DNA of 64,000 nt from the NCBI GenBank assembly GCA_963422465.1, contig OY730175.1, positions 992,001 to 1,056,000 of the forward strand, in the 5' to 3' direction. The position numbers and the translations under genes are program-made. Shown one piece after another: positions 54,462 to 64,000 of the stretch. Source of the stretch: Lichina pygmaea (lineage: Eukaryota > Ascomycota > Lichinomycetes > Lichinales > Lichinaceae). Below the pieces are notes generated by a model. The model was not told where the DNA came from. It did no database searches and saw only the letters and a program-made list of their open reading frames with translations. The first letter of the stretch is position 1; each line of letters starts with the position of its first letter.

Positions 54462-56125
54462 TCACCCCAACGCGCTGAGATCTAGCGGCACGCTACTTCC
54501 TCGACCGGCACGATATCGTCGGGCCCCGCCAATAAAGTCTCTGGGTTTGGGCAGTTGCGATTCGTCCTGAAACTTCCATCGTCGATCGTCGATGGTCACC
54601 GCTCCGATGCCGTTGTTGTTATTGTTGTTGAAGTTGCCTTTGTTGCTGGACGCCGAATGCAATGGCGTTGAGTTGGTCCTGTGGCCCATGCCCGAGGCAG
54701 ATCCGCCGTTGGAGAGCGTGTACATGCTGGGGTCCAGCATGGACCTGGCCGGTTGCGCTGCAGGACGCGTACTTGCTGCTGGTGCTTGCGTAGGAGGAGG
54801 AGGAGGAGGAGGAGGAGGAGGAGGAGGAGGAGGAGGAGGAGGGGGCGGGGTCGAGGGCTTGTGCGCTGTTGGTGGCGGACCCGATGGAGCTGGTGGAGCT
54901 GGTGGCGGTAGTGGCGCGGATGGTGCAGGAGCCTGGGGCGGTGGTGGCGGCGCCGGTGGCGGGGGAGGTGGTGTCGCTGCCGGCGATATCCGCTCAGCGA
55001 TCGCTCGTCGCGCGGCCTGAACTGCTAGGGACGGCGTTGCAACGCCGTCTAGCGCGGGTGAAGCACTCGGAGGAGGTGGAGGTGTTGCTCTGGCCGGTGG
55101 AGCCTTTGATGCGGATGACGGCGGGTGCGGAGGTGGAGCTGGAGGCGCCGTCCCCGCCGAGGGTGGTAGCCCGGGCCGTAAGGGAGTAGGTATGGAGGGC
55201 TTTCGTGACGTGATGGGCGGCGGAGGAGGTTTGGACCCGGTTGGAGGGGGCCGTGGCGGAGTCAGTCGCGGCGTTGGAAGCGTGCTGGAAGAGGCACTGG
55301 AGGAAGCTGTCGGTCTGAGAGGAACTGCCGGTGCCGGGGCAGATGGCCTGTGCAAGGCCGATGGTCGAGGTAACGGCGGATCTCTAGGGGGCGTTGAAGC
55401 CGACGAGAGCGGTGTCGGCCGTAATGCCGGTGGTTTAGGGACGCCAGGCACTGTACCGGGTGGTGGAGCCGGTGGTTTTGGCACCGACGACCGTGTCGTC
55501 TCGGGGTCTGACAGATACGCTGCATCCGAGGTGGCTAGAAGTAGGGGTCGACGTCAGATGCTTCAGTAGGAGGGCAACTGCTGCCGGAACACACCTCCGG
55601 TGACCACTCCACCGCCGGTCTTCCGTAGCTTCGGGATTCCTCCAGCAAGCAGCCCTCCGAGCTGCGGGGCCATAGGAACATCCCCGGACCTCGCTCCACC
55701 AGATGCCCCTGCACCATCACTGTTGCTGCGACCCCTACTTGGAGATGGAGGCGTAAGGCCAGGCGCCTTCCCCGAACCCGGTACTGTCGGAGGGACACCC
55801 AAGGGCGCGCCGACAGAGGTGCTAGTTGACCCCCCTATCTGGGGTGCTGAGCGATCGTTCGTCACCGCTTTCTTCAGCCGCGCGCCTTTTGTGATGTCCG
55901 ATAGCAACGCGCCCTGTCCAACATGTCAGCTCGAGCCAGACGACGCAAGAAACCAGCGACCCGGCAACGCGGAAGATAGATGAAGCGACTGACTCGGTCT
56001 TTGGGCGCAGCCGCTGGCCGTTGAGCTGGTAATCCGCCAGGGGGTGGGGGAGGAGCTGGAGGAGCGCCGCCGAACCCGGGCATTGGCGGAGGAGGGGGTG
56101 CAGGCGGAGGTGGAGGGCCCGGCAT
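54462..56125 (-). CDS. vrp1: Verprolin (WIP/Vrp1), actin-regulatory protein
   Basis: Partner of the WASP homologue Las17 in Arp2/3-driven actin assembly at endocytic patches and hyphal tips. Exons 56125-55994, 55913-55595 and 55534-54462, phase-matched, encode 507 residues. The start MPGPPPPPAPPPPPMPGF leads through a GTCAGT donor to GALLSDITKGARLKK (about 45-59) and TNDRSAP, a WH2 actin-binding motif. Long proline-rich blocks follow (profilin and SH3 ligands), with a poly-Pro stretch encoded by (GGA)n on the plus strand at about 54794-54843. The C-terminus has WKFQDESQLPKPRDFIGG and RAGRGSSVPLDLSAL, the conserved WASP-binding end. The second intron is 60 bp. The gene is divergent from the next with a 521-bp shared upstream region. 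Confidence 0.92.
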
Positions 56126-56646
56126 GTTGACGATGCCGTACGTGCTCAGAACCTGAGGTCCCTTTCGATGTGTGGGAGAAGAGCCGATGACGCTTGTGGT
56201 AGATGGATGTTGCTGGAGGATGCAAGCTTTTCCACGATTGCAGTGAGTTCCATCGACATCACGAGTCCGCTTACACGCCGTAATACTCCTTCGTGCCCTC
56301 TTACGTAGCATGGAGGCCGTCCATGGCTGTTGCAGTAATTAGCTGATTCGTCATCGGGCCGTGTCAGCGTTCGAGGAGCCTACGGCACAGGCCACCGGCG
56401 TCCTATCTTTAGGCCTGCTCGCCAAGCCACAGGCACCGCCACAGCCACGAATCCAGGAACGAAGCACGACAGAGCCGCATGAAATGCTTACGTACACACT
56501 CTACGTACTCTCGTACCTTCGTACCTTGGCCGCACGTCGTGGACGGGTACGTGCGAAGTACGGAGTACTCCGTACCGTACGGTACCTCATACGGGCACCG
56601 ATCCGTAGCTCTCAGCGAGCCAGGCCTGTCAAACCCCGTCACCGCC
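56126..56646. promoter_or_regulatory. Bidirectional promoter region, verprolin and 56647 gene
   Basis: 521 bp between divergent start codons. A dense GTAC island (CGTACGG, GGAGTACTCCGTACC) lies at about 56492-56595. The frame of the plus-strand gene stays open through part of it but reads as repeat-derived residues. Confidence 0.6.
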
Positions 56647-57912
56647 ATGAAGGCTTTTAGCAGCCACAGAGGTCGACTGGTCTGCACGCATTGCGGAGGA
56701 AGGGTTTCCGCGTCTCGAAGGTCGAGAGAGCACATCCAGCAAATCTCTCAGCTTGCTCTATCCACGACACCTGGCGTCAGACGTCCCGGAGGCCTGCCAC
56801 GAGGACGAACCACGTGGACGAGCGTCACTCCGCTGCGGGGGGTGCATCGTCCCACCGCTGCAAGAGACGAGTCGCCGCAGCTTGACGAAGCCGTCGAGGA
56901 CCTCATCCAGCGAGGAGACATTCTACTGAAAGAATCCGGCCCTGTTCCGACGGAAGAGCACACACGGGCCGTGTTCAGACTATGCGAAGCCCTCGCGACG
57001 ACGCTCGCGGGCACGCAGAGGCAGTGGTCCGGAGAGTCCAAAGGCGGCGGCGGCGTCGTCAACTCAGCGTCGGCCCTTCTGCACCTCGAGAAGGGGCGCA
57101 GGCGCACGGGCAGACAAGCTCCGGCGCCGGCCGCGTCCGAGCACAGGAAGAGGCTCGTCGATGAGGTGTCGGCTTTCGCCTACCACGTCATAACGCAGCC
57201 GCAGGTGTTCATCTCGCCCGCGCTGCTCAAGATGTACGTGGCCATCCAGACGCTGCTGGGTCGGGCGGACTCCCTTCCGGAGATCTTCGACCTCTACGCG
57301 AACAAGCCCGTGCCCCAGGCGAAGACGGACCCGGTCAGATACAAGCAAGCCAATCCCAAGAGGGCCAAGTGCGCCGTGCCCGCCGAGATCGCGACGGCGG
57401 CGCTGGACAGCGCCGTCGAGAGCAGAGACATGGCGCTCGCGCTGGACATTGTCCACACGACCTTTGCGCGGCCGGCCTTCGTGCGGGCGAAGGTGATCCG
57501 ACGGGCCTTGGCGCCCGCCGTCGCGGTGGGCCTGACGCCGGCGGCGGCCTACACCGTGGCGTCGCAGTTCGCGGCGCAGCAGCTCGCCGGCGACGGCTAC
57601 CTGTCGACGAACGTGGCCTTCGCCGGCATGCTGGCGTACCTGGGCTTCACCGGCACCCTCGGCTTCGTGGCGCTGACGACGGCGAACGACCACATGGACC
57701 GGGTCACGTGGGTGCCCGGCACGCCGCTGCGCGAACGCTGGCTGCGCGAGGACGAACGCGGCGCGCTCGACAAGGTCGCCGGCGCCTGGGGCTTCAGGGA
57801 GCTCCTACGACGCGGCGAGGAGGAGGGCGAGGAGTGGGATGCGCTGCGAGAGTGGATCGGGAGCAGGGGCATGTTGCTCGACAACGAGAATCTCATGCCC
57901 GGCATGCAATGA
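56647..57912 (+). CDS. Unrecognised protein, probably mitochondrial membrane
   Basis: A single exon of 421 residues. The N-terminus (MKAFSSHRGRLVCTHCGGRV) is basic, lacks acidic residues for about 45 positions and contains a CxxC, consistent with a mitochondrial presequence. The middle is helical and basic. A segment at about 318-345 (NVAFAGMLAYLGFTGTLGF) is hydrophobic enough for one membrane span, followed by the well-ordered WVPGTPLRERWLREDER and a C-terminal helix. The layout resembles conserved fungal mitochondrial proteins of unknown function; I cannot name it. An in-frame ATG at 56479 lies inside the GTAC island and is less likely as the start. The 3' end faces the CHORD gene 148 bp away, so the transcripts may overlap. 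Confidence 0.7.
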   Translation: MKAFSSHRGRLVCTHCGGRVSASRRSREHIQQISQLALSTTPGVRRPGGLPRGRTTWTSVTPLRGVHRPTAARDESPQLDEAVEDLIQRGDILLKESGPVPTEEHTRAVFRLCEALATTLAGTQRQWSGESKGGGGVVNSASALLHLEKGRRRTGRQAPAPAASEHRKRLVDEVSAFAYHVITQPQVFISPALLKMYVAIQTLLGRADSLPEIFDLYANKPVPQAKTDPVRYKQANPKRAKCAVPAEIATAALDSAVESRDMALALDIVHTTFARPAFVRAKVIRRALAPAVAVGLTPAAAYTVASQFAAQQLAGDGYLSTNVAFAGMLAYLGFTGTLGFVALTTANDHMDRVTWVPGTPLRERWLREDERGALDKVAGAWGFRELLRRGEEEGEEWDALREWIGSRGMLLDNENLMPGMQ

Positions 57913-58060
57913 ACGGAGGAAGTCGTTCTACGGCGAGATTTCTCTCATCATCCTCAGACCGAGCCGAACCCCCCCCCCCCCCCCCGATGTGCGGACGGTA
58001 CGGTACTGGATACTTTTGATAAAATGTCATCGTCGTGTTCCATATCTCTACCGGCAGGCA

Positions 58061-59327
58061 CTACAGACTTCCGGCCCGGCCGACCTGGATGATCTCACCC
58101 GTCCTCTGCCCGTCGCTCCTCAACGACGGCCATCCGGCCCTATCGGCCTTTGCGAGGCTCATCTCGAGCTTCGTGCCCATGATCTTGAAGGTCGACCTGT
58201 CCGGGTCGATGGGCCCGTACAGAGGCAGCTGGGTCCTGTACCGCCTGTTGTCCGCCGTGGGGAGGTCGAGGTCGACGGTGAGCGGGGACGAGAACTCGAC
58301 CTTTGCGCGGTCCCGGTCGATCTTCTTGAGGTAGAAGGATACGATCAGGGCGGACGAGGTCTGGTAGAAGTCGTTTCTGAGGCCCGGTCAGTCGGTCGTC
58401 GTGGAACTTTGTTCGTGGCAGAACGCCCGACTGGCTCAAGGTAAGGCTCTGGCTCCGGTTCCGGCACCCACTCACTTTACCGACTCGACCACCTCCCCAC
58501 CGGCCTGCCTCTCGCGCAGCTTCTTCCCCGATCCGACGAACATGTGTCTGGATTTGGTCGTGCAGCCCTCGAGCCGCATAAAGTCGTCAAACTCGAGCAC
58601 CCGCGGCCGACAACAGGTGTACCCCTTGCCGCCGTCATGGAAGACGGGCGCTCCGGGATGAAAGGTACACTTTTCGTTCTCTCGACTCGAATCTTCCGAG
58701 TAGGTCGCATGACATCCCCGCCGACGACACTTCATGCCTGGTGTCAGTGGAATCGACGCATCGTCCGACTCGGATTCCGGAGGAGCCGGCGGCGGGGTAG
58801 CTTGTGTTTGAGCGACGGGTGCGCGAGCTGCCGGTGCCGATCCCAGGAGATTGCACTCGGCGGCAGCGGCGGGTGCGGAGCGCTGAACGTCATGTCCGCC
58901 GACGGCCGCTGTCGCGCCTCGAGCAGCTGATTTCGGTTCCTCGGGTGGTGTGTCGTCCTTATCGGAATGTGTCCCCGTTGTGCATGGCGGAAGGACGAGA
59001 AACTCTTCGAAGGTAAGAACTCGAGGCTTGCAGCACTTCCAACCTGAGACGAGAGCAAGGAGGAGACCATCATCAGTCGACAGTCATCAATTGTTGTTCA
59101 GCCAGTCCAAGCCGTAGAAACCAATCTACATCCACAATCACAGACGGCGGCAGCTGGATGGAGAAGTAGAGGCAACAGTAGGGGAGAGGGGATATGGACA
59201 GCAATTGTAGCCAAACACCTTTTTGTCCTTCGTGAAAGACCGGCGGACCGGGATGGTAGACACATTCCTCGTCCGGATCGGTGTATACCTTTCCGCAGCC
59301 TTTGTGTACGCACTTGTTGGAGGCCAT
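58061..59327 (-). CDS. CHORD and CS domain co-chaperone (CHP1/Rar1 type)
   Basis: Hsp90-linked co-chaperone. Exons 59327-59219, 59043-58476 and 58376-58061, phase-matched, encode 330 residues, the normal family length. CHORD1 (about 5-62): CVHKGCGKVY, ECVYHPGPPVFHEG, then after the first intron WKCCKPRVLTFEEFL and PPCTTGTH. CHORD2 (about 141-205): CRRRGCHATY, KCTFHPGAPVFHDGGKGYTC, FDDFMRLEGCTTKSRH. The two together supply the zinc ligands. The CS domain (about 226-313), like p23 and Sgt1, runs NDFYQTSSALIVSFYLKK, LDLPTADNRRYRTQLPLYGP, IMGTKLEMSLAKAD. The first intron is 175 bp, the second 99 bp. Plant and animal relatives act with Sgt1 and Hsp90; the same partnership is inferred here. Confidence 0.93.
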
Positions 59328-59773
59328 TCCCCGTGGGCTTTTGTAGCCTTTGTAATTGGCTTTCGTAGCCTCTCGCAAATTGTCGACGCTATAGCTCCTG
59401 AACAACGAAGCACATGAAGTCTCTGTGGACGAAAGAGGCTTGTTCCCGCTTTAAAGCTCTATTTACTGTCCAGCGGTACGTACGTACGTACCGGTACGTA
59501 CGGATACCGTAGAGCAAGACCGTACAGTACCGTATCGTAGATGTGTACGGTACTTTACTCTTAAGCCTTGAGTTAGAGCGACGAGGAGGACCAAGGATTT
59601 GGCAGAGCACGAGATCGCACGGCTCGAGGGTTATTGCCACCATGAACGAAGGCGGTGAGACGTCGTACAGCGCCGCCGTGGCAGAAACATGACATTAGTC
59701 CCACGTGATATGTACGAGTATCTTATCCTGTCGTCTAGCTTATCACTTCTGCGCTTCTGCATGACTTCATGCG
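59328..59773. promoter_or_regulatory. CHORD gene promoter
   Basis: 446 bp up to the transposon. It contains a GTAC island at about 59476-59555 and an E-box CACGTG at 59702-59707. Confidence 0.55.
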
Positions 59774-59775
59774 TA

Positions 59776-59818
59776 CCGTAGTCGATCACGTGACGCTCGT
59801 TATCACCCAACGCTCGGT
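59776..59818 (+). repeat. Left terminal inverted repeat of the pogo-like element
   Basis: 43 bp, exact reverse complement of 61866-61908. Preceded by the TA target dinucleotide. Confidence 0.95.
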
Positions 59819-59940
59819 TGAGCGACCAAGCACCCCCTCAAGGAAAAGTTGAATAACTTAATAGATATTTGTCAGAACTATCTCAAACTTGGATATATGA
59901 TAGAATAGCATGTATAGAAGAGATAGTGAACAATAGAAGT

Positions 59941-61832
59941 CTAGTGTACAAAGCGTGATGGCTTCTTCAAGACTCGACCACGTGAAGTCAGTTTAGGAGC
60001 CTCCTCCTCAGAGCTCCACTTATCTTCGTCATCTTCAATGATAGGAGCTTCCTTGCTTGGTGGAGAAGACTCCTCAACAGTCTCTGAGCCTCCCTGGACC
60101 TTCTCCTTTCCTGCTGCCTGCTTTTTGGCCTCCCTATTAGCTTTCACAATTGCAGCTTTTTTGGCCTTCTCTTCTCTTGCCACTTGACGAGCAATTTCTC
60201 GGTCAGTCTGTTGCTCTTCCTTCTCTAATTGCTTTTGCGTACGCTCCCCCTTCTTCCTATCCTTCTCCTCCTTCTTCTGCTTCTCCTCCTACTCCTTTTC
60301 AGCATTTCTTGCAAGTGCAGCTTGGATTTTCGTTGGAGTGAAGATCTGAGGCTTATTATCCTCCTCTCCAAGCAGATTAAGCCGCTTTCCTCGCTGTTTC
60401 TTCTTCTTCTCCATTAGTAGAGCCTGTGTTAGCTGTTCCACTGTAGCTTTGTAGAGATCTCGCTCTGTGATAACTTTTGCAAAGCCATCACTGATCTGCT
60501 CAAGCCCTTCTGAGGAAGTAGCTTTCTTCTGCGCTCGAATTGCATAACGGAAAGATTTGAATGTAACAGGAGTCTTAGCACGGATAGGGGCAGGTTTCTG
60601 AGGTGTATGAGAAGGTGGATTAAGAACATCAAGTACTCGAGAAGCATTCAGGGGAAAGATACCAGTAGCCTCAAAAGCTGACTGAATATTCTCAGTTGTA
60701 AAGCTTTTTTGCCACGCAGAGTAGAAGATAGGCCAGAAGATGTGTTTTGTGATAGATGTAATGCCTAAGCTGTTACGCATCACAACATCAAGCTGTTGGG
60801 AATAGTGTTGTGCTAGGGGAGAGAAAAGACCAACATCAAGGGGCTGTAATCGATGGGTAGTATGAGGAGGTAGTACAAGAATAATAATACTATTTGCATC
60901 AGCGTATTCAAGGAAAGGAAGATTAACATGGCTAGAATAGCCATCAACAATAAGAAGACGACAACGGCTTCGTCCTGTCTGAGTTCTGGTAGACTTGTTG
61001 AAGACTTTCTCCAACCATTGCAGACCTAGATCATTATTAGTCCACCCTTTCTCAGAGACAGCAAAATATGCCTCAGTATTGTTCAGATCTTGCACCCAGG
61101 TATCAAGAAGGTCATGAGATTGACCTTGGTAGATAAGAGTTGGAGGGATATATGATCCAGTTGCTCGAACACATGCAACTAGAGTCACAAACTCTCGACT
61201 CCCATCTTGATTAACACCTAGAATCCTGCCAGCTTTCCGTGCCTCCTTGTTGACAATTCATCGTGTGGCATGCCCCTGGCCAATGAGGAAGCCTTTCTCG
61301 TCAACATTGTAGATGTTATCCGCTGTGATATGGTGTTTCTCAATAGCGTCATCTAGCTATATGAAGATTAGCAAGAATTCATCAATAATACTGGGGATAG
61401 TAATACCAGCTGGTAAAAAGCCTTGATTTGGGCTATAGATTCTGCCCATTTACGCTTCTTATCTATAGGCTTCAGGTAGACACTTTCAATAGTGTCCAAA
61501 TGACGTTGCACAAAGCGTTGCGTCCAGCACTTCCCAAGAGGTCTTCTGGCAATACGTTCTGCCAAGTCTCGGACAACCTGAGGTGTCATTGGCCATCCCT
61601 TAAGGCTCAGAGCACTGATACGCTCTACCAGAACTGCTTCCTGGCTATCGGAGAGAGCTTTGACGATCGTGGAGTTGACTTCTTTTCGGGAGGTGCTCTT
61701 CCCCTGGTGGCGACGAGAAAGTGCATGACGACTGATATCATGCTTTACAGCAGTTGCCGTATAGTTGATTCGATCCGCTAGGTCCAGCTCAGCAAGAGCA
61801 TCACTCATTCGGTCGTCGTATGACCTCTCCAT
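59941..61832 (-). pseudogene. Pogo/Fot1-type transposase, two premature stops
   Basis: Exon 1 61832-61407, a 50-bp intron 61406-61357 (TTGCTAATC branch site, CATATAG acceptor), and exon 2 from 61356. The N-terminal part has a helix-turn-helix (INYTATAVKHDISRHALSRR) and a CENP-B-like DNA-binding block (LKGWPMTPQVVRDLAERI). The catalytic core shows IYNVDEKGFLIG, LLIVDGYSSH and LQPLDVGLFSP, the three acidic residues of a DDD transposase. The tail is Lys/Glu-rich coiled coil ending RVLKKPSRFVH. In-frame stops sit at 61260-61258 (TGA after GHATR) and 60291-60289 (TAG). Both are one C-to-T step on the coding strand from CGA and CAG, as RIP or ordinary deamination would give. Without them the protein would be about 613 residues. 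The first stop precedes most of the catalytic core. Confidence 0.88.
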
Positions 61833-61865
61833 GGCGATATAAAAAAAAGGTCAAAATCTACAAAT

Positions 61866-61908
61866 ACCGAGCGTTGGGTGATAACGAGCGTCACGTGATC
61901 GACTACGG
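61866..61908 (-). repeat. Right terminal inverted repeat of the pogo-like element
   Basis: 43 bp, identical in reverse complement to 59776-59818. Followed by the TA target dinucleotide. Confidence 0.95.
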
Positions 61909-61910
61909 TA

Positions 61911-62360
61911 ACTTCAAAAGTACTATTAAAGCCATCGAGCATCACTAATCTCTTACTAAGCTCATGCTGTAGAAGCGACTTGAGTAATACGCACGTATGT
62001 ACGGAGGTACGTACATACGTAGCTCAACAAAGCCGTAGTCGACAATGTGGATCGTAGATCTTGTCACTGCTCGTGCACACAAGTCTTTGCTTCAAAATTC
62101 ATATTGCTGTTCTGAGGAACTGTGTTAGAAGCCTCGCCGAGGAATTGTCGTGGCACCAGAGTTACTGTACGGGTACTCGTATACCGTACGTACAATACGT
62201 ACGATCGGTGGCTGCAGTCCCACGTTCGGCATCTCAGAACCCAAGTCACCCGACTGCCGCGTAGCATTGCGTTTCGACACCCACCCAGGACCGCTCAGAC
62301 CGGTCGACACTGAACCGCAAGTCGGAATCGAGGCTTCTGCGGGGCGCTCCTGCTCGAGCA
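61911..62360. promoter_or_regulatory. LSM8 promoter
   Basis: 450 bp between the transposon and the LSM8 start. GTAC motifs cluster at about 61998-62022 and 62163-62203. No gene seen. Confidence 0.55.
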
Positions 62361-62727
62361 ATGTCTCTGCAGCCGTACGTCTCGAGTACGTGCATCCGGC
62401 TTCCCCCAATCGTCACGGCGGGGACCTCGCATGCTAACTCGTCGACGAACCTCAGAGCGAGTCCTGGTGCTGACGTCCGATGGCCGAACTCTCACCGGCC
62501 AGCTTCTCTCGTGCGATCAGACCACGAACCTGGTGCTCTCTCAGACGGTCGAGCGCATCATCCGGCCAGCGGACGACCCGGAAGAGAGCAAGGAGATCGA
62601 ACACGGCTTGTACCTCATCCGCGGCGACAATGTCGTCGTCGTGGGTCTCGTCGACGGAGGGCTAGACAAGAGCATCGACTGGAGCAAGGTCAGGGGGGAG
62701 GTCATCGGCGGGGTCAAGCACAGCTGA
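62361..62727 (+). CDS. lsm8: U6 snRNA-associated Sm-like protein LSM8
   Basis: Subunit specific to the nuclear Lsm2-8 ring that binds the U6 snRNA 3' end and supports splicing. Exon 1 is only 25 nt (62361-62385) and exon 2 is 62456-62727; the 70-bp intron has a GTACGT donor, GCTAACTC branch site and CTCAG acceptor. The spliced protein has 98 residues and begins MSLQPYVSKRVLVLTSDGRT. The Sm1 motif includes LVLTSDGRTLTGQLLSCDQ with TNLVL, and Sm2 is GLYLIRGDNVVVVGLVD, followed by the LSM8-typical IDWSKVRGEVIGGVKH. Length and C-terminus match LSM8 rather than LSM1. Confidence 0.93.
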
Positions 62728-64000
62728 TCCCGGACGTCCGGCCTACACGGACGGTCGTGGTCCGATTCGAAGCCGGGTCACGTCGGACGAGGCAGAAAGG
62801 GCAGCAGACCCGTCGCGGCGCGCAAGACAAGGCTCCCAGCTTAGGCCGGCGCGGCGCAGGCACGCTAGGTATCTTGGACAGTCCAAGTCCGGCTTGAAGT
62901 TACAGCATTCAGTATGTTTCCTGCCAAGCGCTTGTGCCACTCTACGTTCTCAGGACGGGCTTGGTTGAATTGAGTGCGAGTGTTCAGGGACGACGTTCGG
63001 AGTGAGGCATCCCCGGGTGGTGATCGTGACAGTCAGCGTGTCGATACCTTCCTAGATGTCAAAGGAGCCTGGGGGAACTCCGCCCTGAGCCGCCTAGCTC
63101 AGCTTGCGCCAAGCGCGTCCAGAGTGGAATTCTCGAGAAACATTCAAGGTGTGCCAGTCCGAGGCCACGTCGGGCAGGTGCATTGCAGGTGGAGGTCCGA
63201 TTCTTCTTCTTCGCACCACAACCTGATTGCAGGCGGTCGAGCCACGTGCACAGATGACCGAAGACGACCACCGGCACGGTGCAACATAAACTATCCCCCA
63301 CCTGTCCGAGCCTGAATCTTCTTGGTTCTGTCTTCCTCCAAGACGGCGAGGTGCTGGCTACCGAGGCACTGTTCAGATGTGCGCTGGTACACCGCGGAGG
63401 CAAGGGGCAGGAGGAACAAGCAGACGGCCCCGAGTCGGGCTCGGCCCTCTCTGCCTTGCAGTCGCGCTTGGAGCTTGCGTTCGGCCGGTGACCATGCGTG
63501 TCGGCCCCACGCACGGCCGGAGGAAGAGGGGGGCGGTCAGTCTGCACGCGCGTCTGCTCGTCTTGCCGACGCCGTCGTGTGTCTCTTTTCGATCCCTGAC
63601 CATCAGTACAATACTGCATCTACCGTCTCTCTTCCACAGACCTGGTTCTCTGATGACGACGGGTTCTACGACCTGGTTCTCGAACCGTCTGTCCAAAGAG
63701 ACTGGCAATCTCACCGGCAGAGCGGCCTTCCTTGCCCTCTGGACGAGTCGAATCATGTCGAATCATGTCCTCTACAGTCAGGCTCGACGACAGCCGTCAA
63801 CAGCACGGAAGTTCGGACGGTCGTCCTTCGTCGGTCACGGCCTGGTCTCCCGGCTCGGCTGCCACGACCGTCTACCGAACGTCCGTTCAGCGGTAAGATG
63901 ATGGTCGACCTGCAGCAGTGGCTGGCGACGGGCGCAGGGGAAAACGCTCGCGACGCGGGGCTTACGGTACTTCGGTAGAGGTACGTACATTCGTACCGTA
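62728..64000. other. Right-edge region, no confident gene
   Basis: Frames of 60-218 codons overlap on both strands and none is recognised. A candidate stretch on the plus strand (63279-63491) could be part of a spliced gene continuing past 64000, with a CCACAG acceptor-like site at about 63636-63641, but no domain supports it. A GTAC motif ends the window at about 63980-63998. Confidence 0.4.

Larger units (their letters stand above)
59776..61908 (-). mobile_element. Fot1/pogo-like DNA transposon with perfect TIRs
   Basis: A 2133-bp element flanked by TA (59774-59775 and 61909-61910), the Tc1/mariner target. The TIRs are 43 bp and identical (59776-59818 and 61866-61908), beginning CCGTAGTCGATCACGTGACG; the E-box CACGTG is inside each. 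It encodes one transposase on the minus strand with a CENP-B-type helix-turn-helix and a DDE/DDD core. The identical TIRs suggest a young copy, but its transposase carries two premature stops. It lies between the divergent CHORD and LSM8 genes. Confidence 0.93.

Noticed and set aside
59941-60183. Separate 80-residue Lys/Glu-rich gene
   Set aside because: It is in frame with the transposase just upstream and is simply the tail of that gene beyond a premature stop.
61866-61908. E-box here as a host regulatory site of LSM8
   Set aside because: It is part of the transposon TIR, so it is described as a TE property rather than as a native LSM8 element.

Overview
The window reads as nuclear DNA of a filamentous ascomycete (Pezizomycotina, probably Sordariomycetes). 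Genes carry short GT-AG introns (50 to about 265 bp) with CTGAC/CTAAC-like branch sites, coding DNA is GC-rich, and the gene set is typically fungal: verprolin, a PhoD-like phosphatase, a Nop4-type RRM protein, a fungal ZNFX1/Hrr1-like helicase, a CHORD/CS protein, LSM8, a mitochondrial rhomboid protease and a Fot1/pogo-type transposon. I see no tRNA or rRNA gene, telomere repeat or CRISPR array. Exon coordinates below were derived by hand from reading frames, splice-site consensus and phase agreement.

Layout. 1-12130 is a gene-poor block of microsatellites, GTAC-rich islands, inverted AGCC/GGCT arrays and an LTR-retroelement fossil (9269-11097). 12131-14104 (-) encodes an unusually long casein kinase 2 beta subunit. 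14875-21087 is a transposon-rich accessory stretch: two inverted copies of one TIR element (14877-15646 and 19096-19894) bracket a Baeyer-Villiger-type monooxygenase gene (16363-18148, -). A third, older copy (about 20110-21087) carries a SINE-like insertion with a 13-bp target duplication, and an aldo/keto reductase gene (21401-22952, +) begins 314 bp beyond it. 23712-26057 (+) is the Nop4-like gene. 26058-33735 is sparse, holding a small cytochrome b5-like MAPR protein and a secreted Cys-rich, Ser/Thr-rich protein.

33736-39952 (+) is a four-exon gene for a roughly 2011-residue ZNFX1-type protein: two CCCH fingers reached through a 26-nt first exon, an SF1 helicase, NF-X1 zinc repeats and a terminal RZ finger. 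A 12-bp minisatellite follows. Then come a bHLH factor (41631-42848, +), a PhoD-like phosphatase (43655-46379, +), minisatellites, an unrecognised membrane or secreted protein (48060-49359, -), the rhomboid protease (50655-52604, -) divergent from a Tma17/Adc17-like chaperone (53182-53664, +), verprolin (54462-56125, -) divergent from an unrecognised mitochondrial-type membrane protein (56647-57912, +), and the CHORD/CS co-chaperone (58061-59327, -) divergent from LSM8 (62361-62727, +). A 2.1-kb pogo-like transposon with perfect 43-bp TIRs sits between the last two.

Most genes are unrelated housekeeping functions rather than one pathway. The BVMO and AKR, both oxidoreductases embedded in transposon copies, are the most accessory-looking pair. 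Two sequence themes recur: GTAC/TACG palindromic islands that fill promoters and spare coding exons, and CACGTG E-boxes ahead of several genes, a site the bHLH protein is predicted to read and which the pogo-like element carries in both TIRs.
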